Assembly (NCBI GenBank): GCA_008508345.1
Contig: QNGE01000299.1
Location: 267,226 to 331,225, forward strand
Direction: 5' to 3'
From: Paragonimus westermani
Lineage: Eukaryota; Platyhelminthes; Trematoda; Plagiorchiida; Troglotrematidae
Length of the DNA stretch: 64,000 nucleotides
Part shown: piece after piece, positions 20,811 to 29,035 of the stretch
How the letters are laid out: every line of letters starts with the position of its first letter
How positions within the stretch are numbered: position 1 is the stretch's first letter
Translations under genes and position numbers: made by a program
The notes under the pieces: generated by a model
What the model saw: the letters and a program-made list of their open reading frames with translations, nothing else
Database searches by the model: none
What the model was told of the DNA's origin: nothing

Positions 20811-20990
20811 TTAGTCGTATAGGCATTTAAAACTGAAATTGAGTCTGAAACAGTTTGTTCCCTTTACGAACTTGAATAAAACAATGAGAAGATGCTTTTC
20901 AGGTAATATCTTTCGGGAATCTTCTTTGTAGAAATTTGAAACTGAGTCGTTAACCGGTTGACTTACAGACATCACGTACGAGTCTGTTGA
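20811..20990. repeat. Third fragment of the PLE-B terminal repeat
   Basis: GAACTTGAATAAAACAATGA, preceded by GTTTGTTCCCTTTAC, matches the outer end of the 18.85-kb arm (GTTTGTTCCCTTGATGAAC). The similarity fades after about 60 bp. No coding part is present. Confidence 0.55.
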
Positions 20991-21104
20991 CAAAAGGTGC
21001 AGAACTAATCAATTATGTTGCCGTGGCACTGAAACACTTTATCGCAATTACGATCCAACCGTGAGACTTCCGTTCATTTCGTTTGAAAATACTGACTGAA
21101 GTCA

Positions 21105-21300
21105 TGAGAACGACAGAGTAGCGAACACGACTTGTTTTCTGTGTTTGATCATCAGGCTAATTAATACACAATATGAAAAACAGTGACTAATGTGAGTCAG
21201 AAAAACGGTCAATATAGGTTAAGGACGACGTGTTTGTTATCAGTTACGTGATCACTGTTCCAAATCGTGGGCTTGATTGATTGTGGGCCAGAGCAGGTTA
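21105..21300 (-). repeat. PLE-C 3' end, left arm of inverted repeat
   Basis: Reverse complement, with few mismatches, of 21950-22150. It begins at the coding end (LLWPTINQAHDLEQ, then stop) and runs into 3' non-coding sequence. A more distant copy is at 27895-28100 in the same orientation. Confidence 0.85.
21119..21159 (-). ncRNA. Hammerhead-like motif in PLE-C terminal repeat
   Basis: Read on the minus strand: TAGC, CTGATGA, a nine-base spacer, GAA, AACA/TGTT around AGTCG, C, then GCTA. Stem I (TAGC/GCTA) and stem III pair exactly and C17 is in place. The spacer that should form stem II pairs hardly at all. The copies at 22.1 kb and 27.9 kb keep the layout but have CTGGTGA or CTGGTCA. I read it as a decayed hammerhead. 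Confidence 0.4.
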
Positions 21301-21869
21301 AGTGTCCGCACGAACTTCTTCCGGGCACAGAGGTCAGGGTTGCGCAATCGGATGCTGATGGCTTCGGCAACGGTCAACATTCGGAATCTCACCATTTTTG
21401 ATCGATTCCTTGGCACTCAGTAGACAAACCGGAAAGCATCTTTCTTACTGACAGAATGATTGCAGTCGGTCAAGTGAGCAACAGTCGCGCCTGAAACCGT
21501 TTTAATCACACCACTGTTCAATAACGCAGGATGATGTTTACGCACTCTGTTAGACAACCGCCTCCTAGTAAGACCAATATATGATGCATGACACGAGCAA
21601 ACAAATGAGTACACACAATAGTTGGTTGTACGACATGGAGGTTTGACTTTGAGTTTTGACATGATAGCGGGTGTTGAACGGAAACCCACACACAGTTGAA
21701 CGGCAAGGTAGGTCGTTTCGACTGACTTTCTGAACTTTCTTGCGATAACTTCGGCTATGGGATCTCCCTTGAAAGGAGGACTAATGAACGCAAACCTCTT
21801 ATTCACAGAGGGTGGCTTAAGTTTCAACTCTACGGCCCGCATCGCCTTCTGAATGAAACGCACTGGCAA
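21250..21869 (-). pseudogene. PLE-C: GIY-YIG endonuclease domain, one in-frame stop
   Basis: This is the best-preserved protein domain in the window. The frame 21869-21417 starts with a linker (FISPPFKGDPIAEVIARKF, typical of PLEs), then CVYSFVCSCHASYIGLTRRR (residues 85-104). That is the GIY-YIG core with its Cys pair and YIG, followed by RVRKHHP where E-H is usual. GATVAHLTDCNHSVSKKDAF is the H-L---H-- segment. After a TGA at the end of RFVY, the same frame continues VPRNRSKMVRFRMLTVAEAI, then LRNPDLCARKKFV and LNLLWP, the normal C-terminus. Only one stop breaks about 200 codons. The reverse transcriptase is missing upstream, where an inverted copy of the 3' end begins. Known role: target-site cutting for PLE insertion. 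Confidence 0.88.
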
Positions 21870-21949
21870 AATGGCTTGTCGGTCTGCTCGAACCCATCAG
21901 GTTGCAGCTAGCAAAACACAGTCTCCGGGATACGTTCCATTTCATTGAC

Positions 21950-22150
21950 GCAACCTCCTCTGGCCCACAATCAATCAAGCCCACGATTTGGAACAGTGAT
22001 TGCGTAACTGATAGCAAACACATCGTCCTTAGCCTATATTGACCGTTTTTCTGGCTCACACTAGTCACTGTTTTTTCATACTTATTGTGTTGTAATTAGC
22101 CTGGTGATCAAACTCAGAAAACAAGTCTTGTTCACTACTCTGTCTTTCTG
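21950..22150 (+). repeat. PLE-C 3' end, right arm of inverted repeat
   Basis: It starts with CTCTGGCCCACAATCAATCA, the coding end of the element, and runs to AACAAGTCTTGTTCACTACT. It is the inverted partner of 21105-21300, placed about 80 bp before the 5' end of the endonuclease frame. Confidence 0.85.
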
Positions 22151-25100
22151 TTCATTTCATTGTTTCGTCTTCATCCCCCGTATGACCGAAACATTCACGT
22201 AATCAACTGAGGGAATAGGCAAAATGCTTGTGCCTCAAAATGTGTCTTCTTGCTGTCTTAATGCGACAGTGCAAATACGCACCACATTTTTTAACACCGA
22301 TTACGAGTGATAGTGGGCTCGAGTGAATAGTAATCTAACCACGCTGGGTCAAATGCCTGCGTAGGGTTACGTTGTTTTCTATTGTCCCATGGCCCCAAAA
22401 GTTAGGAAGATTGACCCAATTTCTGTGAGATCAATTTGTTTGGGTGGTTTGTTGTAATCTAAGGTCTGAGCAGCGAGTTGATTGACGAATATCTGGAGTG
22501 TCCCAGAGTGTCTTTGGTATGAAAGCAGCCAATCATAAGAAACCGCCAGATGACGAACTAATTCAGCCATACCAACAACGACGTTGTCCACTAGATCTGG
22601 AAGACGTCAGTTTAGGAATGAGGCCATAAGACGTTGTAGTCACTTATACAATAGAAGAACCGAATTCGTCCACTGCACAAAACTGCATGACTCGACAACG
22701 GCTACGAAGGTCACATCGCCGATCACTGAGTCATTGAGTCTAAATTTCTAACCCGTTTCCTCTGTTCACGAACGACGGTTTATTGGCATACCGATACCCT
22801 GGTATTGAAACGCCTATGAACTCTGATATTGTAACTCTCCCCACTGTATATTTTCATTTGCTCATTTCGAAATATAAGCGGTAAGCTGTGTGTGCCGGTA
22901 AATGTGTAGGGAGATAAAAGTGGGCATAGATAATGTGACGTCAGTCTTCTTTTTTCAGTCAACGATGTTTTAAACCTCCCTCTGATCACGTAAACTGAGC
23001 AAATTTACATTGGTCCGAAAAACACTCCTAGTAGCTAGCGTGAACCTCGATTTTGACAGTTACATTGTAACTTAAATGCCAAGTTCGACTGTAGTTCGCT
23101 TTAGTTATATACAAACCGCTAAGTAGCTCCGATGATAACTATAGGAATTCTCTGAATTAACAAAGAGAATTGAACGTGAATTGAAGAGTTCGTACGTCCT
23201 GTAACCGACTGACGTTTATTCACAAATTTTCCCACGAATGTTCCTCCTCGTGGGACGGTTAAATTTTTGTGATTCTTTCTCTAGCCAGAAATGTGATAAG
23301 GACATTACACTTGGATATCTTAAGGATCCCATATAACTCTGTACAGAAAACCTTATGTTTAGTTTGGAAGAATTAACTTACAGACATGTGTACGGAGTTA
23401 CTGTTGGTAGTTCAGTAGGCCAAATGTTAGTTGAACCCTATTCTGATTGAGTGGGCGTCGGCTACGAGAAAACATCACCAAAACTTTAATGCACAAACAG
23501 CATGTTGATATCGTTTTGTATTTTCTACCATTGTTGGTCATTCCGATTACTTTTTGACCTACCTAACTTTAGCTCACTCCAACTCTTCCTCGTCTCAAGA
23601 AATTCAACCAAACGACACTAACCCCTTTAGAGTTACTCATTATTAGACGTGTGGAGGAAACGATACGGCGATGTGTCCATTGTAACACAACATAGGATGG
23701 ACACAATCTTCAATCACCCCACCATCCGCTTTTACTACCAACAGCATACAAGCATAGCTTGGCATCAGGCTGACTGGAAGTCTAATATGTTTCAAGCCGG
23801 ACGAAGGTGAGACTTCACTGGTGAATAAGTTTCCTAAAAAACTATAGAAAACTCTAAACATGAGGAAAGTGTGCAATGAGCCATTTCGAACGGCTTGAAA
23901 CAAAGATACCTGACAAAATGTACAATTCAAAAGAGATCGTCTGGCAAACGACATCAGGTACAAATTGAAGTCTGTCCATCCCCGTATGTACACGGATGTC
24001 CAATTGTGTTCGATTCAAACTACCAAAGCGCCAGTTTCATACAATCACGTATAGAGTTTGTCTAATTATTCTTTTTGTCACGCAGTCTGCCAGTTCACTT
24101 GTAATTGCAGCGACATCTACATAGACACCACAGACCAATAACTATCTCAGCAAGTGATAAAGCACATCCAGAAATGGTCGAAACTACTGGTGACCCAAGA
24201 ATGTTAAACCTGTGAATCCATTATTACAGACTACTGGATACCCTCTGGCAACAAACCATTAGATTAATTTACGCAGCTAATTCGAAATATGACTACTAAT
24301 TCAGAACCCAAGGCTATTAGTATTTGAGGAAGCCACTTTGAGTAGAACTGAACAGCCGGCGTTTTGTACACAAGAATGGTTGAGGTAGCCTATCAGGTTG
24401 ACATGGTGTTGATGGTTTCATACTCGATGTGAATATGCATGTATCCGTTCCCAGTTCCTTACTGTGTCTGTCACATATGATCAGCATCTTTTACGTTAGC
24501 GAATGCTGGGAGCTAACGATGCCAATAGAACGCAACATTTGTATTCTTTCTGCTCCCAAACAGGCAGTATTATTGAACGCTTTGGCAAAAGCAGTGATTC
24601 AAATACTGGTGTGTCTCTTTTTTCCAAGCTGTGGAAGCAACCAGCACCAGATGTGAAATGAACAGTTCACCGGAAAATATATATTGGCGATTAAATAGTT
24701 TGGTTATCTCACGAGTTCCTTTCACTATCTGATGTACATTTGCAAGTAAAACTCAATAAGGATCATTGAGTCGAATATTCATAGTACATAATCCTCATCA
24801 AGCAGATTAAAAAACTTCCCTTGATAATATTCAGTTCCTGTGTCGAAGGTTGTACAAGAACATGACACTAGGTCCTCAAAGTGTATCTTAAGCTTCAGCA
24901 TTGTATTTACAGTTATTTAATGCTCACCATTCCCATAACGTGAACCGCAGTCGCGTTTGAAATATTTTCTTTGGTAACAACAAATACCGGTTTATTCAAA
25001 CAGTCCATTAATTCGTAATTTCGTTTGAGTCGTGTTTTGATAAGGAATTCACCTTCGTGAAATACATCTTTTAGTTGTTTACATCAACCACTAATTACTG

Positions 25101-25505
25101 TCTTATCTTAGTAAAATATGCACTCACATAGGAAGTTTTCCAAATATTGCCCTTCCGCTTTATGAAATGGTTCGATATCCTTCTTCCGAAAGGACGCTGC
25201 GTGCTTTATCAGCGATTCGACGGCGGACTACTGTGGTAATAAGCAATTCTCTATTGGTTAATGATCCACCGAACTCATTTCATGCACCGTGCTATACTTC
25301 CGTTTCATCGTCCGTTGTACGGCTTCTGTCGAGAAACTGGACTTTTAACCTGGACTCGAAAACAGCCTGTTGCATCAAAAGACAGTTTCTATATTTACCA
25401 TATGTCCGACTATCGATGAAACTGTCCGTCATACTCTTCCCATTTCGTTTCTTCTGGATAGCGTGCACCAGTACTTCTTTACATTTGAGACATTTTGGTA
25501 ATATC
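22151..25505. other. Anonymous DNA, no gene recognised
   Basis: Over 3 kb without a supported gene. Plus- and minus-strand frames of 60-120 codons (for example 23993-23643 minus and 25167-25529 plus) have no recognisable motif. The latter runs into a SINE tail. Confidence 0.5.
23220..23272. repeat. Two-part hairpin
   Basis: TCACAAA (23220-23226) pairs with TTTGTGA (23266-23272), and inside it TCCCACGA (23230-23237) pairs exactly with TCGTGGGA (23248-23255). The loop is ATGTTCCTCC. Two nested perfect stems with an internal loop suggest a folded RNA or the remnant of a small inverted-repeat transposon. No gene is adjacent. Confidence 0.55.
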
Positions 25506-25800
25506 TGTTTTCAAGTTGAACACTACTAACACTTGATCACAGTCTTCGCATTCAGCTAGACTTTCCAGCCGGCCTCTTCCAAAGAAATCACTAGACTTGA
25601 GTTTCGCTCTCATTAGAACTTGTCAGTAGTGTATAACCTTGGCCCGACCGGGATTAGAACGTCGGTCATACTTCCATGAGGTAACCGTGTTGACTACTGT
25701 CTAGTTGGTCTCACATCAGGCACGATCGAATAACCACATCTGAACGCCCAACCACCTTCACTTGTGAGTAACAGTCAGATCGTCCAATCGTCTCGATAGG
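25506..25800 (-). mobile_element. tRNA-derived hammerhead SINE, copy 2 (near full length)
   Basis: On the minus strand it carries head (CGAGACGATTGGACG), tRNA-like part, hammerhead block and tail (GTGTTCAACTTGAAAACAG). The head extends like that of copy 1 at 2.4 kb. It faces the copy at 25.93 kb head to head, about 130 bp apart, giving a large imperfect palindrome. Confidence 0.8.
25588..25632 (-). ncRNA. Hammerhead ribozyme in SINE copy 2, core-mutated
   Basis: Same 45-nt layout as the intact copies. Stem I keeps five of six pairs, stem II GTTCT/AGAGC pairs with one wobble, GAAA is intact and C17 is present. The core reads CTGACAA instead of CTGACGA, so the critical G8 is A. Stem III has also lost its inner C-G pair. 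Cleavage is not expected. Confidence 0.75.
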
Positions 25801-25861
25801 AGACACAGTAACTGCCCCGTTAACTCCAACAGATAAACCCGTGGTTAAGTCTTCCGAGACA

Positions 25862-25912
25862 CTGATGTTCAAACTGAACTCAATCAAATCCCTGACTACT
25901 TACCAGTAATAT
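25862..25912 (+). mobile_element. SINE tail fragment directly upstream of a full SINE
   Basis: GATGTTCAAACTGAACTCAA, then CAAATCCCTGACTAC and CCAGTAAT match the family tail (GGTCAACTTGAAACTAAACC, AAATCCCCGACTACTCATC). It is on the same strand as the next copy and about 20 bp before its head. The pair thus looks like the end of one unit followed by the start of the next. Confidence 0.6.
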
Positions 25913-26009
25913 CTATTTTGGTAAACTGCAAATTACTGATCATTGCTCATAAGCGAGAGTGGTTGAGCGTTCAGATTTGATGATTCGGTCGTGCCTAATG
26001 TGAGGTCAA

Positions 26010-26020
26010 TGGCGCAGTGG
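26010..26020 (+). promoter_or_regulatory. Pol III box A of the SINE
   Basis: TGGCGCAGTGG fits the eukaryotic tRNA box A consensus TRGYNNARNNG at every fixed position. Box A lies about 80 bp inside the repeat. A Pol III start about 12-20 bp upstream of it would therefore leave out most of the head. Confidence 0.75.
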
Positions 26021-26054
26021 TTAACACGGTTGCCTCATGATTGGAATGTCCGGA

Positions 26055-26064
26055 GTTCAAATCC
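26055..26064 (+). promoter_or_regulatory. Pol III box B of the SINE
   Basis: GTTCAAATCC fits the box B consensus GWTCRANNC and lies about 35 bp after box A, normal tRNA spacing. The 45-nt ribozyme starts 19 bp further on, so any Pol III transcript would contain it. Confidence 0.75.
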
Positions 26065-26082
26065 CGGCCGTGGCAAGGATAT

Positions 26083-26127
26083 GCACTACTGACGAGCTCT
26101 AATGAGAGCGAAACTCGAGTCTAGTGC
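26083..26127 (+). ncRNA. Hammerhead ribozyme, type I, intact core (SINE copy 3)
   Basis: Parts in order: stem I GCACTA (26083-26088); core CTGACGA (26089-26095); stem II GCTCT-AATG-AGAGC (26096-26109); GAA (26110-26112); stem III ACTC/GAGT (26113-26120), a perfect palindrome with no loop; C17 (26121); stem I TAGTGC (26122-26127). All invariant core bases (CUGANGA, GAA, A15.1-U16.1, H17) are present and all helices pair. Predicted cut after C26121. Stem III is too short to close in a single molecule, so two copies would probably pair through the palindrome, as known for other short-stem-III hammerheads. Established parallel: the Sm-alpha repeats of schistosomes. Confidence 0.88.
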
Positions 26128-26243
26128 TTCTTTTCGAAAGAGGCTGGCTGCAAAGTCTATCTGAATGCGAACGCTGCGATCAAATGTGAGTGATGGTCAA
26201 CTTGAAACTAAACCAAATCCCCGACTACTCATCAGTAATTGTA

Positions 26244-27894
26244 TAACCGCTTTTCGGTTTTAATTGTGCATAGATATCAATACCACGAATGAAAAAAGTC
26301 GTTGTTGTCAGGTGTTTAGAACACTTCAGCAGTTTCTTACCTGACAGTGGGCATCAAGACGCGTTACAAACATTAGTTCGAGCCCTCGCAGCATTAGCTA
26401 GCGCAAGCTAGTAACCAGAAATGGACTGCATCCACCCACACTGACGGGATACAAGCAAGCCTTAACTCAAAGACGAATATCTGTGTCCTTTTCTGCCGAA
26501 GCCTACTGACCGATATACAAGTGTTTTGATATGCTCCTTTCAAATTGGTTCAGGCGTGACAACCGTAGAATTTGTTTATAACAAACCCGGATAATCATTA
26601 ATTATGCTTGACACTATTAGACAACATTAGTAAGCACGTAAAGAACGCTTCTTACTACTAAATTACTTTTACGTCTGTAGTGAAAAGTGTCAACTACATT
26701 CTGTACTGACTAGTTTAAACCGTTCACATATTCTGAAAGCGTTGCATCTTTCTCTCGGAAACTGATGGTTCACATGTTTCTGGCCAGCTCTAGTTGAGGC
26801 TGGAATGGTTGTGTTTTGCAATGCTAATACTGCTTTTGGTTTGCGATTATCACTATCCCCTCCCGCCTCCATCACCAGCAAGCCTTACTGAATCGCCACC
26901 CTCTACGCAACTAGGGGATTGAACAGCTGTGTTTGGCTTTCGAATGGAGGACATCGTCCGTGTCCTGGTATGGCTGTGTGTGTGTGTGCGTGTCATTGCG
27001 AGTCCAAAGGCACAGCTTTGCAAATGATTTGCAATGCAAATTGCCCATGACCACCGGAATCGGATTTTATATTGTGTGTTTAGACTGATGCAAACGCATC
27101 CCAGTCAGTTGTCTTGCAATGTGTTGAGAAGTAGCATCGAAAGCAAGAAACCAAACACTATCAGTGTTGTCACATGGATACGATATACTTAAGACTGTAT
27201 GTTGTGAAAGTCTGATTAGCTCCCTCTCTCACGATAGGAATGGATGACAAGGTATGTGCGAAGGCAGGATTAGATGTGAAGCTCTGTGAACAACTGGCAG
27301 ATGAAAAAGTAGACAGACATGCTGAGAGCAAGACGCACAAGTAAAAAAACCGACACAAGTACTAGGTAAAATTCCACTAAAAGTATATGATTAGCTTTAT
27401 GGCTGTGGTCACTTATCAGATTTTCCTACGCAACGTACACAAACGCCAAGTCACTTCGTGAACCGCCCATATTTGAATCCCGTTAATATCTACCAGCCAC
27501 ATCAAGCCTGAGCTACGCCGTAGAAACAATTCACAAACAAGTGACTATCCTCTAATATGAAAGCACTAGAAATAAACTGCTTTTTTTCAGAACTCATCAT
27601 TTATGTCTGTCCAACTGAACCGTTAACTCGTGTTCTGATGAGAGCAACCATGTTGAACACAACACCAGTAACATCACATCAGATGTGACCAACTTATCTT
27701 GTTTAAAACAGTCGTAGGTGATTAGGAATACTGCTTTGTTTCAGTGATTCTTTTCGAAAGAGTTGAGCTAAAATGTGTGCGAAAAATATGCAAATCCTTT
27801 TGGTGCTCAATCTAGAGTGACAAGGTCTCGACCACTTATCTGTGAAGTAAAAGCCAGTGATGTAAGAAGTCTATTACGCTCAGAAATATCCATT
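26244..27894. other. Anonymous DNA with a short TG run
   Basis: No gene recognised. A short (TG)n run is at about 26.98 kb. Minus-strand frames near 26.7-26.9 kb and 27.2-27.4 kb show no motif. Confidence 0.5.
27746..27800 (+). mobile_element. Possible SINE 3' fragment
   Basis: GATTCTTTTCGAAAGAGTTG resembles the family string GCTTCTTTTCGAAAGAGGCT that follows the ribozyme. After it the match is weak. Confidence 0.3.
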
Positions 27895-28100
27895 AATATC
27901 ATGAGAACGACAAATTAGCGAACAAGACTTGTTTCCTGTTCTTGGTGACCAGGTTAATAAAAGCCCAGGAAAACCGTAACTAGGACGGGTCAGGAAAGCT
28001 GTCAATAAAATTTATGAATGGTGTTTGTTAAAGGCTACACAATCACTATTTCAAACTAGGGGCTCGCTTATTGTGTTTCAACTAGTCTGATGCTAAAACA
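27895..28100 (-). repeat. Solo PLE-C-type terminal repeat, divergent
   Basis: GAGAACGACAAATTAGCGAA, then AAGACTTGTTTCCTG, with further matches out to CACTATTTCAAACTAGGGGC. It aligns along the 21105-21300 arm in the same orientation. No PLE coding sequence is attached, so it is a solo terminal repeat. Confidence 0.65.
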
Positions 28101-28554
28101 CAAGAGACAGTTCTTGTCAACCTCTTTATCGTTCTCACGTGAGGATTTCACACACTGCACTTAAGTCTTTCATTAAACATAAACATCTTTGCAGGACTTG
28201 CTATTATCCACCAAATTTCTGGTCGTATACATGAAGGAAAATGGCATTCCTGTGAGAAAAATTCCACATTTCACCAGTCCCTCTAGAGAAAAAGATTGAG
28301 TTTTGTCTTGCAGCTCACATAATGTGTGAATTTCAGTAAATCATCAGACTTTCGGACCTAACTTACAAACTGAAACCAGAAATAAGCTAGTTTGATTTCC
28401 AGAATAACTGATACAGCATGCAGTAGTTCATCGCCGTGGTTGGTTTCCCTTTCTTTTCCTTCGATGAAGAGTGTTGTGCAATTCAGCGACAATTTTGGAC
28501 TGCAGCAACCCATGTAGCAACGTTGACTAAAATGTCTCTTCTTATTTCTTTCAG

Positions 28555-28611
28555 TCTGATGACATTCAGGCTATCTACTTAGGATCGATCAGCAAAATTT
28601 TCGAAAACTGA
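28555..28611 (+). other. Exon-like segment after a strong splice acceptor
   Basis: A pyrimidine-rich tract ending TTATTTCTTTCAG is followed by an open frame SDDIQAIYLGSISKIFEN and a stop. It could be a terminal coding exon, but no upstream exon is identified and the frame is short. Confidence 0.15.
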
Positions 28612-28711
28612 ACGCGAATTACTTTATTGATGAGTCATGGTGAATCCCTAAGGTCATGTCAAAATAAGTGAACGTTATATGGTCCAGATCAATGAATGTC
28701 GTGTAATGTGA

Positions 28712-29035
28712 CGACGCAGATACGTTGTAGCATCGACTGAAAAGCAATCACCACGGGGAGGTAGATGCACACAAAGGAGGTTCTACTCTAGGTGTGAGCA
28801 AGAAAGCCTTTACTTGGATCTGAACAAGGCGGAAAACTGGATGTGGCGGGTCTATCGAGACACCCGTTGGCTCAGACAATTACCTCGTGACACAGATCCC
28901 GTAGTTTTCCGAATAAACGCTCACCTTCTGTTGAAAACGCCCGCTCAGTGGTCTTCCATAAGCCGGGAACATTTGAAAAACAATAGGTTCTGGTTATTTT
29001 TCCATCGTGACCGTGGATCTGTTCAGGCCAAATAA
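28712..29035 (+). other. Open frame of 107 codons, unrecognised
   Basis: Open from just after a TGA at 28709 to a TAA at 29033. It includes LNKAENWMWRVYRDTRWLRQ, then DTDPVVFRINAHLLLKT. The residue mix is more protein-like than most frames here, but there is no ATG at its start and no known motif. It could be an exon, a retroelement scrap or chance. Confidence 0.2.

Larger units (their letters stand above)
25931..26243 (+). mobile_element. tRNA-derived hammerhead SINE, copy 3 (reference copy)
   Basis: The best copy of the family. Its head of about 80 bp (CTGATCATTGCTCATAAGCG) leads into a tRNA-like region with good boxes A and B, GGCCGTGGCAAGGATA, an intact hammerhead and a region GCTTCTTTTCGAAAGAGGCT. 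The tail ends CCCCGACTACTCATCAGTAA. The anticodon-like loop CTCATGA resembles that of elongator tRNA-Met, an impression by eye only. It ends without a poly(A), unlike L1-type SINEs. Related copies lie at 2.2, 5, 6.2, 9.2, 17, 25.6, 41.2, 47.6 and 50.8 kb. Confidence 0.88.
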
